A stretch of DNA of 64,000 bases from Thiomicrorhabdus lithotrophica (GTDB taxonomy: Bacteria > Pseudomonadota > Gammaproteobacteria > Thiomicrospirales > Thiomicrospiraceae). Under the pieces are notes generated by a model. It had not been told where the DNA came from and did not search any database. It saw only the letters and a list, made by a program, of their open reading frames with translations. Location: positions 1,922,001 through 1,986,000 of the forward strand of contig NZ_CP102381.1 in assembly GCF_029201445.1 (NCBI RefSeq), written 5' to 3'. Within the stretch, counting starts at the first letter, position 1. The number at the start of each line of letters is the position of its first letter. This document shows, piece by piece, positions 16,983 to 25,656 of this stretch. The translations under genes and the position numbers were made by a program.

Positions 16983-18770
16983 TTAACCTGTCACACAGAA
17001 GGATTCAGCATGACGCACGGCAACATCAGCATCTTGAAATGCACGCAATACAACCCCACCAGATGCAGCAAGCTTTGCTGTATCAACCGTGACATCAAGA
17101 ACACCCCACATACCAACGACAACATCATTAAAGTTTCCAAGCATGGTTTTCTTTGCAGGCATTAGAGTTGTGGCATGAACGTCATAGCCATTCATTTGAC
17201 GGTCATGAATCAACTTAATTCCTGAACCTGCTTCAATTGAAGTTGTTTTACCAGCTCCATTAATAGCTGGCGTTGTAATATAAGCCAAACTACCTGAAAG
17301 TGCGTTGTCTTCTGAAATCGCAGTTTCAAATGCTACCGCCTCTTCATGAGTCAACTTACCAATACCAGTAGCTGCGTCAGCAACAGCAACAGTATTTACT
17401 CCAGTTGTATTCAGAATACCTAAAGGCTGTGGCCCAGTTCCAGTTCCATTCAAAACAGCCATATCAATCGCTAAAGCCGCCCCTTTCATAAGGTCTTCGC
17501 GAATCATAGCTTCAACAGATGGACTAGATTGCTTTAATAGCTTACGAGTAATAGGAACTGCACCAGCAATAGTTTTTGGAGACATCAATACAGTGCTTAA
17601 AGAACCATCAGTCTCAGAACCGTCAGCACCTTCTTCAATCCAACTAAAAGTTGCGCCTGAATCAAGGCGTGGAATATCCAAATCTCCTTGAAGGCCGCCA
17701 AGAATACGAACTCCCAACTGCCCCATTAGAGACTGTGAACGCAGGGCATCAATAAACATATCATCCATATGTTCAGTGGCTACTAATGCGCCAGCATCAA
17801 CAACACCTGTACCCGTAGCCGTACCCATTGCACGTTGCACTTCCATAGGTATAAACAAACCACGCGCATCACGCCCTAACTTATCAGCAACAGCCATAGA
17901 GCAATCACGCTCAAAACCTGCTCCATCCCAATTTCCTGTTTGCAAAGCACGTACAGCTTTCAGCAAGCTAAATCTCTGAACCTCTTGCCCTGTCATACCA
18001 ATCTCAGTCTGAACATCTGTTTCTTTTGACACGCCACGCTCTCCCATTGCTTGTAACACAGCATCTTTCATATCATTTACGCTACGACCTTCTGAGACGA
18101 ACTTTCCTGCAAGCTCTGTCATGTTGTGTCGAGCACCTAATGCTAAAATATTTTGTGTACGCTGTTGCTCTCCTGCCACCGCTGTTTTACGGATTTCTTC
18201 TGCGTTCACTTCGGGTTTTTTCACTTCTTTACTCATTTTATTTTCCTTTTCTGGATTTTCTTTGCTTCTGCCTACGCCCACTGTTGAATCAGCTGGAACC
18301 GAGACAATTGAGATTTCATATGGTGTCCATTGAGTGGCGCGATAAGTTTCCTCATCTCCTTCCATCTCGACCAACTCCATTTTTTGGATGCTGTATCCCA
18401 CACTCACGTTTTTGCGAATGCCGTCTTTTACATCCTGATAGATTTCTTCAGCTCGTTGACTTTTCCCAAAGCGAACTACAGCGCGACCTTTACGCTGTTC
18501 TGAATCTATTACTGCATTTTCGACCGTTCCCACCAAATCTCGGTGGTTATGATCCACAAGGACGGCACCGCCATCATTCAATCGACCAAGATTGATGTTG
18601 TCAGCGTCGTGTCCTAACACTTCGTTACCAAACCAGCGTGCAACTGGCTCTTCACTTGAAAATGAAAGTTCTACTGTGCGTTCATCTTCATTGACTGAAG
18701 CACGTTCAAAAACAGCGGTACGCTCAAAGCTTTCATTTTGAATTTTGTTAATCTTGTTCTTCTGACTCAT
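16983..18770 (-). CDS. Fused prohead protease and HK97-type major capsid protein
   Basis: 595 aa from the ATG at 18770, with GGAG 6 nt upstream; another ATG lies at 18782. Residues 1-175 are an S78 prohead protease with VDH (D73-H74) and NVSVGYSI (S123) motifs. Residues from about 179 are a helical scaffold-like region then the HK97 coat fold (LGVRILGGLQGDLDIPRL, GAVPITRKLLKQSSPSVEAMI, GTGTGPQPLGILN). An in-frame ATG at 18236 has AAGGA 7-8 nt upstream, so a 417-aa capsid protein may be made separately. It overlaps the portal gene. Confidence 0.9.
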   Translation of the reverse strand: MSQKNKINKIQNESFERTAVFERASVNEDERTVELSFSSEEPVARWFGNEVLGHDADNINLGRLNDGGAVLVDHNHRDLVGTVENAVIDSEQRKGRAVVRFGKSQRAEEIYQDVKDGIRKNVSVGYSIQKMELVEMEGDEETYRATQWTPYEISIVSVPADSTVGVGRSKENPEKENKMSKEVKKPEVNAEEIRKTAVAGEQQRTQNILALGARHNMTELAGKFVSEGRSVNDMKDAVLQAMGERGVSKETDVQTEIGMTGQEVQRFSLLKAVRALQTGNWDGAGFERDCSMAVADKLGRDARGLFIPMEVQRAMGTATGTGVVDAGALVATEHMDDMFIDALRSQSLMGQLGVRILGGLQGDLDIPRLDSGATFSWIEEGADGSETDGSLSTVLMSPKTIAGAVPITRKLLKQSSPSVEAMIREDLMKGAALAIDMAVLNGTGTGPQPLGILNTTGVNTVAVADAATGIGKLTHEEAVAFETAISEDNALSGSLAYITTPAINGAGKTTSIEAGSGIKLIHDRQMNGYDVHATTLMPAKKTMLGNFNDVVVGMWGVLDVTVDTAKLAASGGVVLRAFQDADVAVRHAESFCVTG

Positions 18771-20229
18771 CACCTTCTCCATTAGACGAAAAAGCCGCTG
18801 TATTAGCGGCTATTCCAAGTTCTTTTAGTAAGTCGTTTTCACGCTTTAGCTCGTTCCAAACATCGTTAGGGTCTCGACCCATTTCTCGGATGATTTCAGA
18901 ACGCGTTTTGACACCTAGCTCAATACCTTTAGCGTGTGCGTCCATTTCTTTTTTAGGGTCAACCCACTGCCAACGACGTGGTTGCCATACTGCGGCATTG
19001 AACTTGTCAAACTTTGCCAATGGCAAGGCTGAACCGTTTGGCATCTTTAGGTTTCCTGCCAACAATTCTGAACGCAACCAAAACTCAAAAACACGTTGCA
19101 TGAAGTTTTCTACAAACCAATCTTGCAGGCCTTTCCAAATTTCTCTGTCTGCTAGTTCTCCCAAGCGACCACTTGAATAATTCACCCCTTCTAAATCATT
19201 TGCCAAGGTGTGATGCGACACACCTAGACCAGCCGACATACCTTTTAACTGAGACTTTACAAATACACCAAACTCACCCGATGGATAAGCAGGGTCATAA
19301 CCATGAATTGTTGTACCATGCGGAACCGTATGCCAATCGCCAGGACTGGCCTCGTCGATTTGAATGCCATCATCAGTGACTTCATCATCCATGCCTGTAT
19401 TGCCATCTTCAGGCTCTTCGATAAAGCCCATCTTGGTTGCACCCGCACGCGCATTGACCAGTGCCGCTTCTTCAAAACCGTTTAGCATGTTCATACGCAT
19501 TAACGATGCTGAACCCTGTGGAACACCACGAACCTGTTCTATAAACTCTGGAATAAACAAATGGATAATACGAGAAGAATCTACCTTGTCGTGCTTACCA
19601 TTCGCGCGCTTAAAGTAGTAATACTGAGCACGTCCATTGGCATCAAACTCAATACCTAAACGGATGCGGTTACCGTTTTTAAGTTCAACATTCAAGTTAA
19701 TATCTAATGATTCAGGCTGACGCATCAAAATACTGGTTGCAAAGTCTGCTGCGCTTGGATCTGAAACCAATTGTGCAATCATCTCACCATCCATAAATAC
19801 AGAGGATAGCAATAGGTTTTTCATATCAACCAAACGATGGCGTTGCTGGTAATCACAGAACTGTTTGTTTTGCCAACGCTTCCAGGCCTGTTCAATGGCT
19901 GTATTGGCTAATTCGTCTAACTGACCACCGTTGTCTTTACTATGCACCTGCAAAACAACACCTTTTGGACCAATCACATTGGTTTTAACCAGGCTAATAT
20001 AGCGATGCATGTAATCGTTATTGCGATACTGCTCACGACTGCGAGCTCTTAATGCGGGCAAATTGGCTTTTAAGATTTGATCTATATTGCCTTCTGAGGT
20101 TGTCCAACCAAAAGTTATCTCTGAGCTTTTAGCGCCTGCATAGTTTCTGCGAGCCCCTTTTTTGGCTTGCCGCTCTACGACTTTTTTTGGCTGTTCTGGC
20201 TGTTCTTGTTTTCTTGAAAACCATCTCAT
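18748..20229 (-). CDS. Portal protein, lambda B family
   Basis: 493 aa. Twelvefold ring through which DNA enters the head. Typical features are NNDYMHRYISLVKTNVIGPKGVVLQ, FCDYQQRHRLVDMKNLLLSSVFMDGE, HLFIPEFIEQVRGVPQGSASL and GLGVSHHTLANDLEGVNYSSGRLG, all characteristic of lambda-type portals. The start overlaps the gpW stop (TAATG). It ends in an acidic tail. Confidence 0.93.
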   Translation of the reverse strand: MRWFSRKQEQPEQPKKVVERQAKKGARRNYAGAKSSEITFGWTTSEGNIDQILKANLPALRARSREQYRNNDYMHRYISLVKTNVIGPKGVVLQVHSKDNGGQLDELANTAIEQAWKRWQNKQFCDYQQRHRLVDMKNLLLSSVFMDGEMIAQLVSDPSAADFATSILMRQPESLDINLNVELKNGNRIRLGIEFDANGRAQYYYFKRANGKHDKVDSSRIIHLFIPEFIEQVRGVPQGSASLMRMNMLNGFEEAALVNARAGATKMGFIEEPEDGNTGMDDEVTDDGIQIDEASPGDWHTVPHGTTIHGYDPAYPSGEFGVFVKSQLKGMSAGLGVSHHTLANDLEGVNYSSGRLGELADREIWKGLQDWFVENFMQRVFEFWLRSELLAGNLKMPNGSALPLAKFDKFNAAVWQPRRWQWVDPKKEMDAHAKGIELGVKTRSEIIREMGRDPNDVWNELKRENDLLKELGIAANTAAFSSNGEGDESEEQD

Positions 20230-20474
20230 TAGACAAACCTTGTTTTAATTTTATTTGAACGCGGCAAATGACCTGCTTCAACTAGGTCTTGACGATATTC
20301 ACGTAAATACTTTGAACGTAAACTTCTAAGCTCTTCATGTGAGAAATGCGAAATCTTTCGACCATTCATTTCTAACATTTGAATATCTTTACTGGCTTTG
20401 CCTTCTAGCACTAATTCAATTGCTTTTAGCATGCGACTAGCATGAGTATTTTCTAAGTCATAATCTAACGCCAT
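20229..20474 (-). CDS. gpW-type head-tail joining protein
   Basis: 81 aa. Two-helix protein with FSHEELRSLRSKYLREYRQDL and the C-terminal RSNKIKTRFV. It lies between terminase and portal, exactly the lambda W position, and overlaps both. gpW seals the head before tail attachment. Confidence 0.85.
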   Translation of the reverse strand: MALDYDLENTHASRMLKAIELVLEGKASKDIQMLEMNGRKISHFSHEELRSLRSKYLREYRQDLVEAGHLPRSNKIKTRFV

Positions 20475-22468
20475 GATGTTGCAAAGCTCCCTTTTTTACG
20501 TTTTCTGGTATTGCGTTTTTCTGACGCTTGTTCTGCATCATCCTCATTGGAACTAAATAGATCCACTTGAGAGAGTTTTTGCTCAATTTGGTTCCATGTT
20601 TGAGGCTTCCAAAGATGAACGCCTAAAGCACGAGCCGCATGTAGTGAATAGACTTCACAATCTAGCCCTTCTTCTGCCACCCCTGCTTTTGGTTGCCAGA
20701 TTTTTTTATTACGAATACTTCTATGCGGTGCTTTAACATTACTAGTGATTTGCTCATAGTAATCGGCACGCACATCAATATAGTTATGCATTCGTCCTGG
20801 ACCATTGCCTGACAATTGCATACGTGCATAAATCAAATCTTTGGCTTTATGTGTACCAACAATATAAGGACGCAAGCCGTATTTATCGGCCTTTGTATGC
20901 TTTCTACCTTTAGCATCTATTGAAGTTTTTGGTCGGCTAAAAATCTCACGGTTACCGTAATCATTTGAGGACCCTTTAATTGCCATCAATAACTGGAATT
21001 TCTTTTGGCGACGACGTACAAAGTCGTAAACTGCGTCTGACGTTGTTCCATCCGAACTATCAATTGAAACGGCTTGAATGCGAAACGACCAATCTTGAGC
21101 ATTGGTATAAACTTGAGTTAATAATGACTCTAAGCCATCCCAAACTTTGTCTGTTTTATCTACTGTATTGCCGTAAATCTCACCCCACCAAACCAGCCAA
21201 CTTTGCTCTTCACGACCCCATGCACGAATAATGATTGCCAGGCGATCATGCTGAACATCGACACCAGCCGTTAAAACCAAACCGCCTGCATGCACTATTT
21301 TCTCTGGATAATCGAGCGCTTTATCTTGCAGCACTTCTACATCCAAACGCTCACCTTCAAACTCATAAGGCAAACCTAGACACGAATTAGTAAAAACGAT
21401 TTGTTCGCTTTGGTCTCCACGGTCTGCCAGTGCTTGCGCTTTTAAGTAACGCTCCATCAGGCGTGCCATTCGGCTACCCTTCCAAGGAGCGTACAGTTCA
21501 TTGATGTAAAAACTGGCTACACCACAAAACTGTTTAGTCGCAACCCATTCGGCTTTTTGGACGTTTTGATTCTTTTGGTAATCATCCCAAACCGAACCAC
21601 ATGAAGGGCAAGCGTAGAATGTTCCGGCTGTATCAAAATGGCCGTAAAATTCATGCAATTCTTTATCAGGGTCTTCATTACAGAAAACGTTATCCCAACT
21701 TAGGGCATGACTTTCGCCACAATCGTGACATGGCACCATGAAATAGCGTTGGTCCCCGTCTAAAAAAGCCTTTTCAATATTGGATAAGCCTTTAATTGAT
21801 GGAGTACCACCAAATACAATCTTTGGATCGTCATAGGTTTTTAAACGCTCTTCTAAAAGCGTGATTGCATCACCTTGACCTGAAACGTTATCGCTTGCAT
21901 CGTCGGGCTCTTCAACAAAGGCTCTAGGTGATGGCGTAGATTTAACGTTAGATGGACTATTTGAACCCACGATTTTTAAAAAACCACCAGGGAAAGGAAC
22001 TCTATCCCAAGTTTGGCCGTTTTTTCTTGTGCTTAAGTTAACTAGACCACTTAGGGCGCGAGTTGCCCTAATCATTGGTGTTAGCTTTTCTTCTCTAAAT
22101 TCTTTTGCAGCTTTCTCTTTTGAGAACAACCCTATTACTGGTGATGGGTCTGTGTGGATGATTTTGCCAAGCCAGTTAAGAACGATAGTGGTCCATGCAA
22201 CCTGTGCTGGCTTCATCATGACGACCTTCCAACATGCTGGGTCGTCCATAGCATCTTGAATACCACGAATCCACGGAGTGAGTTCATCACTGAACTTACC
22301 AGGCCTGGCAGATTCTTCTTTTGATAGAACACGGTATTTTGTGGCCCATAATTTGGTTGCTACTGATTCGGATTGCTTCCATGCTGACAGAATGACAGAC
22401 TTAACTTTGTTCGTTGTCTTCTGAACCGTATCTTTCCAAATTGGATAATGTTCCTCGAATGAGTCCAT
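20465..22468 (-). CDS. Terminase large subunit, GpA family
   Basis: 667 aa. DNA-packaging motor. It has the GpA-type start of the ATPase (PWIRGIQDAMDDPACWKVV, MKPAQVAWTT), the acidic FVEEPDDASDNVSGQGD, paired cysteines in VPCHDCGESHALSW and YACPSCGSVWDD that look like a zinc site, and the nuclease part beginning LTAGVDVQHDRLAIIIRAWG. It overlaps the small subunit by 68 nt and gpW by 10 nt. Use of this family implies cos-type packaging. Confidence 0.95.
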   Translation of the reverse strand: MDSFEEHYPIWKDTVQKTTNKVKSVILSAWKQSESVATKLWATKYRVLSKEESARPGKFSDELTPWIRGIQDAMDDPACWKVVMMKPAQVAWTTIVLNWLGKIIHTDPSPVIGLFSKEKAAKEFREEKLTPMIRATRALSGLVNLSTRKNGQTWDRVPFPGGFLKIVGSNSPSNVKSTPSPRAFVEEPDDASDNVSGQGDAITLLEERLKTYDDPKIVFGGTPSIKGLSNIEKAFLDGDQRYFMVPCHDCGESHALSWDNVFCNEDPDKELHEFYGHFDTAGTFYACPSCGSVWDDYQKNQNVQKAEWVATKQFCGVASFYINELYAPWKGSRMARLMERYLKAQALADRGDQSEQIVFTNSCLGLPYEFEGERLDVEVLQDKALDYPEKIVHAGGLVLTAGVDVQHDRLAIIIRAWGREEQSWLVWWGEIYGNTVDKTDKVWDGLESLLTQVYTNAQDWSFRIQAVSIDSSDGTTSDAVYDFVRRRQKKFQLLMAIKGSSNDYGNREIFSRPKTSIDAKGRKHTKADKYGLRPYIVGTHKAKDLIYARMQLSGNGPGRMHNYIDVRADYYEQITSNVKAPHRSIRNKKIWQPKAGVAEEGLDCEVYSLHAARALGVHLWKPQTWNQIEQKLSQVDLFSSNEDDAEQASEKRNTRKRKKGSFATSWR
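22298..22309. repeat. Variant of the palindromic repeat (ACCAGGCCTGGC)
   Basis: One mismatch from the exact word, inside the terminase large-subunit gene. Confidence 0.6.
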
Positions 22469-22874
22469 TTATAAAACCTTTGTCTACCTCAATGTTATGC
22501 TCGGCTTGCATGTGATCTACAATCTTTGCCGTAAGAGACATCAACTCACTACGAGTAGATAACACCATTGCTGAAAAGAACTGAGACATCTCTTCTGCAT
22601 CCACTAGCGTTTCTGCTGTTTGTGCTAACTCAAGTTCTAACTTGTCACCTTTTAATTCTGTTTCACGAATACGGGCGGCAGCCAATCGACCCTGTTCTTC
22701 ACCACCACGGCCTGAAGCCATTTCACGCAGATACTTAATGTACTCAACTCGCACTCGGTCTACTTCAAGCGGATTACCTACATCAACACCAACAAGACCA
22801 AGCCTCTTAAGCACATCGCGCAAATTACGGTCTGACATATCAAGATATTCAGCCAAGTCTTTCAATGTATTCAT
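22401..22874 (-). CDS. Terminase small subunit, Nu1-like
   Basis: 157 aa from the ATG at 22874, with GAGG 6 nt upstream. An N-terminal winged helix-turn-helix (MNTLKDLAEYLDMSDRNLRDVLKRLG) is followed by a long helix EEQGRLAAARIRETELKGDKLELELAQ and a C-terminal segment that would bind the large subunit. It recognises the packaging site; the gap just upstream (22875-23053) is where a lambda-like phage has cos. Confidence 0.82.
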   Translation of the reverse strand: MNTLKDLAEYLDMSDRNLRDVLKRLGLVGVDVGNPLEVDRVRVEYIKYLREMASGRGGEEQGRLAAARIRETELKGDKLELELAQTAETLVDAEEMSQFFSAMVLSTRSELMSLTAKIVDHMQAEHNIEVDKGFINGLIRGTLSNLERYGSEDNEQS

Positions 22875-23053
22875 AACTAACCTCAAACAACCAAGAAGCG
22901 GAACCCCCTCTGTAAATGATATATCTGCAAACAAATCGGGGTACTAATCACCCGTAAGCGTAAGTTCTGGAAAGAACCTACTTTTATTCTTGTCGATTGT
23001 TAACCCAGCTGACCACTGGAAGATAACCACCTCATTCAAGGCGTGTTAATCAT
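22875..23053. other. Gap between lysis and terminase genes, probable cos region
   Basis: 179 bp without a convincing gene. In lambda-like genomes the cohesive-end site and terminase-binding sites lie in this position. I see a G-rich AGAGGGGGTTCCGC on the minus strand near 22900 but cannot identify the nick sites. Confidence 0.4.
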
Positions 23054-23461
23054 TCACTTAATATCTTTTGCTAGAAGGCTATCGACCTTTCTCTGAGTAA
23101 AGCTGTTTACCCCTAGCTCTTTCATTTCTTTTTGAAGCACGTAAAGGTATTTCCCCTCGTCCTCTGATAATGAATCGCTATCCTTGTGGCACTTGTAATA
23201 CCTATCCACTTCAGCTTTTAGTATTGACACTCTTAAAGTGTGTAAGCCACTATCAAGCTTTACCTCTACCGTTTTGACCTTTGACGAAAATGAGAAGTGT
23301 GTTGCCGCCCAAGTAATAAGAAGCAATGCAACAATACCCACCTCAACAGGGTGTGTTGTTACAAAGTCGCTATACTCATTGATATAAAAGATAGAGCCTG
23401 AAATAAAACTGACTAGCAACGACCAAAGGAAGACAGCGTTTTTAAGAAATTGAATCATCAC
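23054..23461 (-). CDS. Two-span membrane protein of the lysis cassette
   Basis: 135 aa. Membrane spans at about 7-25 and 39-57, then a long charged helical C-terminus ending in KVDSLLAKDIK. It starts inside the stop of the 3TM holin (4-nt overlap). By position it could be a second holin, an antiholin or an inner-membrane spanin; no lipobox partner was found next to it. Confidence 0.7.
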   Translation of the reverse strand: MMIQFLKNAVFLWSLLVSFISGSIFYINEYSDFVTTHPVEVGIVALLLITWAATHFSFSSKVKTVEVKLDSGLHTLRVSILKAEVDRYYKCHKDSDSLSEDEGKYLYVLQKEMKELGVNSFTQRKVDSLLAKDIK

Positions 23462-23862
23462 TTACTGCCTATCTTTTCCATCACAGCAGGGGCAATCTTT
23501 TCTGCTGATCGTCCGACTACGTAACCACCAAGCCCAATCTGTAACAACGTCCACGCTTCAGGTGCAAGCGGGTTAGCCAACCAACCGAATGAGTCACACA
23601 CAACCAATACTAAGAAAGTAAGCATTGTAATAGGCCGCCAACTTCTCTGAATCCAGCTTTGGCCTTGTGCTTCTGCTTTGATAATATCGGCTTGCGCTTG
23701 TAACTGTGCTTTCTCGTAATCTAACGCTTGAGTGTATGCCTGAGCTTGTAACGTCATTACACGCTCTTTAATCAAAAGCTTTTCTTCATCAGAAGTATGC
23801 AGGTCATCAATTAGCTTAGTGACTGGCTCAATGATTGAGCCGACAATAGATAAAAAACTCAT
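23458..23862 (-). CDS. Holin of the GTA/3TM type
   Basis: 134 aa. An amphipathic N-terminus (IIEPVTKLIDDLHTSDEEKL) and a long helix rich in A and Q are followed by WIQRSWRPITMLTFLVLVVCDSFGW and a second hydrophobic pair around LLQIGLGGYVVGRSAEK. WIQRSWRPITML is a hallmark of this holin family. It makes the lesion that releases endolysin. Confidence 0.88.
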   Translation of the reverse strand: MSFLSIVGSIIEPVTKLIDDLHTSDEEKLLIKERVMTLQAQAYTQALDYEKAQLQAQADIIKAEAQGQSWIQRSWRPITMLTFLVLVVCDSFGWLANPLAPEAWTLLQIGLGGYVVGRSAEKIAPAVMEKIGSK

Positions 23863-24314
23863 ACCCCGTAAACCTCTAAGATAAAACTTGAACGCCCAAC
23901 CGCTTCGTGAATGGCTTGCATTGCTGTTGCTGAGTCATAACCCATTAACTGGCGATTCTCGTCTACTGTGTAACCCATGCAAGGCAACTGGCAAGCTTCT
24001 GAATCGCTCTTATACCCGAGTGAAACATCACCAGCCCAATTACCCTTGTGAATCAGAACTCCATCACGGCTAACAATAGCTTTAACATGCTGCATAGCAT
24101 CTTTAATGTAGTAAACATCTTTGTATTTTCCGCTTGCTGATACTGCTAGATACTCAACCTCGTACCTGCCCGGGGGAATACAACTAATATTTGTTACGTT
24201 ATCTCGCCAAGGCGGTTCAAGCATCTTGCAGACAACCTTATCACCAAGCATTAAATCGCCTTTCGTTCCCATATCGGTTGACGGCTCACGGTAAAGTTCT
24301 AAAGTCTTCATCAC
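23859..24314 (-). CDS. DUF5675 protein, possible endolysin
   Basis: 151 aa. LYREPSTDMGTKGDLMLGDKVVCKMLEPPWRDN, SCIPPGRYEVEY and DGVLIHKGNWAGD are the conserved blocks of DUF5675. The family sits next to holins in many prophages and is suspected of cutting or remodelling peptidoglycan; that function is inferred from context. It is the first gene of the late transcript and there is no other endolysin candidate in the phage. Confidence 0.82.
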   Translation of the reverse strand: MMKTLELYREPSTDMGTKGDLMLGDKVVCKMLEPPWRDNVTNISCIPPGRYEVEYLAVSASGKYKDVYYIKDAMQHVKAIVSRDGVLIHKGNWAGDVSLGYKSDSEACQLPCMGYTVDENRQLMGYDSATAMQAIHEAVGRSSFILEVYGV

Positions 24315-24327
24315 AAAATCCTAGGCA

Positions 24328-24354
24328 TAAAAAAACCCGCACAAAGGCGGGCTA
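24328..24354 (-). terminator. Second late-leader terminator
   Basis: On the minus strand AGCCCGCC, a TTTGT loop and GCGGGTTTTTTT, immediately before the lysis genes. Confidence 0.85.
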
Positions 24355-24381
24355 TTGATTGCTCTCACACGAAAGCGGGCA

Positions 24382-24421
24382 TAAAAAAACCCCTGCTAAC
24401 ATTGCTGCTAAAGTCAGGGGT
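24382..24421 (-). terminator. First late-leader terminator (tR'-like)
   Basis: On the minus strand ACCCCTGACTTTAGCAGC and GTTAGCAGGGGTTTTTTT form a hairpin with a T run, about 65-105 nt after the late promoter start. A Q-type antiterminator would be needed to pass this and the next terminator. Confidence 0.85.
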
Positions 24422-24494
24422 CATGAGCCCGAATCCGTTACCGAAATCGAGCCTTTACAATTCTTTTGCTTGAAGTTAACCAAGCTTGGAAAAA

Positions 24495-24524
24495 ACTATA
24501 TCAGAAGTGTCACCCTAGATGCAA
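24495..24524 (-). promoter_or_regulatory. Late promoter (pR'-like)
   Basis: Minus-strand TTGCAT (24524-24519), an 18-bp spacer and TATAGT (24500-24495), preceded by TG as an extended -10. It lies between the Q-position gene and the tandem terminators, the lambda pR'-tR' layout. Strength is judged by eye. Confidence 0.72.
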
Positions 24525-24569
24525 ACTTATTTTTCAATATTTTTATTAAAAAAACCAAATACACCAAAA

Positions 24570-25073
24570 TTAAGCCGCTTCAAATCTGTCTGAAAGCCTT
24601 GAATACAAAGCTCTATCACCATCTATTGACCATTGATAAATTAACTGAAAAATATTTCGCTCTCGCACATCCCAAGTCTTGTAATAGCTTTGTCTCGCAA
24701 TACCAACCTCACACGCCTTAGCCGCCTTAGCCATCTCCACACCCAAAACCAACTGAGAGATAGCACAACGAGAAACCCTATCCAACTTCAAACGATAACT
24801 ACTTTTTTGCATACTCTCTTTGCAAAACCAATCAAACACCACCAAGTTTTGGCGAATTGTTTGCAACAAAAGCATAATTTCTTTTTCATCCCCGAGGCCT
24901 GCTCTCACCTCCAAAGCCAACCTATGGCGATTATCCTCAACCATACCCAAAGCTGCAGCAACATCACCCGGGCGCATCTTATCTCTAACCGTAGAAGAGG
25001 CCGAGCCATCACCACCAACCGAGCTAACACGCAACATATTCAACCAATGCTCACACTTCAATTCAATTTCCAT
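24570..25073 (-). CDS. Probable late antiterminator (Q position)
   Basis: 167 aa from the ATG at 25073, with AGGGG 7 nt upstream. An N-terminal WLNMLRVSSVGGDGSASSTVRDKMRPGDVAAALGMV stretch is followed by a helical domain and a C-terminal helix-turn-helix-like AKACEVGIARQSYYKTWDVRERNIFQL. I do not recognise a named Q family with certainty. Its place between replication genes and the late promoter plus terminators makes a Q-like role likely. Confidence 0.65.
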   Translation of the reverse strand: MEIELKCEHWLNMLRVSSVGGDGSASSTVRDKMRPGDVAAALGMVEDNRHRLALEVRAGLGDEKEIMLLLQTIRQNLVVFDWFCKESMQKSSYRLKLDRVSRCAISQLVLGVEMAKAAKACEVGIARQSYYKTWDVRERNIFQLIYQWSIDGDRALYSRLSDRFEAA

Positions 25074-25083
25074 CACCATTCCC

Positions 25084-25656
25084 CTAAGCCGCTTCTACTT
25101 TATCAACCAAACCCAATGCCTGCCATATTGCGCTAACATACTTAGCCTGATGCTTAGCATCATCCAAAGCACTATGCTTAACCCCAACAAACTCAATTGT
25201 TTTCTTTGGATCAATATCATTAGCACGCCCAAGTTCCACTAAAGTCCTAACACAACGCTCACCCCTAAAACCCCAAGGCAACTCATAATCCATACGATCA
25301 AAGTGATAAATCAACAACGCCAAATCAAAAGTAGGACCATTACCCCAAACCCTTAAATCATCCTTATCACACAAACCATTCAACCAAGCCATAAACTGCA
25401 AAATAGCAGAGCGAACCAACACATCACCATCCAACTGCTTACGCGCCTCATCAGACTGCCCCTGCCACCAAGCCACCGTATCACAATCCATCTTAAACCC
25501 AAGCTTGCAGCCATCCTCAACCGACAACAAAGCCTCAAACCCATTCTTAGCCACATGGCCAGTTTTAGGATTAAACTGCACCGCCCCAATACTCGCAATT
25601 ACAGAATCCACCCCAGTTCCCAAAGTTTCAATATCAATCATTACATGTGTTGCCAT
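25084..25656 (-). CDS. 3'-5' exonuclease of the DnaQ superfamily
   Basis: 190 aa. The start HVMIDIETLGTG holds the Exo I DxE pair; VWGNGPTFDLALL gives Exo II; the HSALDDAKHQAKYV block gives Exo III with H and D. The layout matches phage Rv2179c-like/exonuclease VIII-type nucleases. It begins one base after the P-like gene ends and is likely to act in phage replication or recombination. Confidence 0.88.
   Translation of the reverse strand: MATHVMIDIETLGTGVDSVIASIGAVQFNPKTGHVAKNGFEALLSVEDGCKLGFKMDCDTVAWWQGQSDEARKQLDGDVLVRSAILQFMAWLNGLCDKDDLRVWGNGPTFDLALLIYHFDRMDYELPWGFRGERCVRTLVELGRANDIDPKKTIEFVGVKHSALDDAKHQAKYVSAIWQALGLVDKVEAA

Noticed and set aside
18026-18595. 189-codon plus-strand ORF opposite the protease-capsid gene
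   Set aside because: Antisense shadow of a well-recognised gene; composition is leucine/cysteine-rich noise and there is no ribosome site.
24359-24721. Plus-strand ORF across the late promoter and terminators
   Set aside because: Runs through two terminator hairpins and the end of the Q-position gene; no ribosome site.
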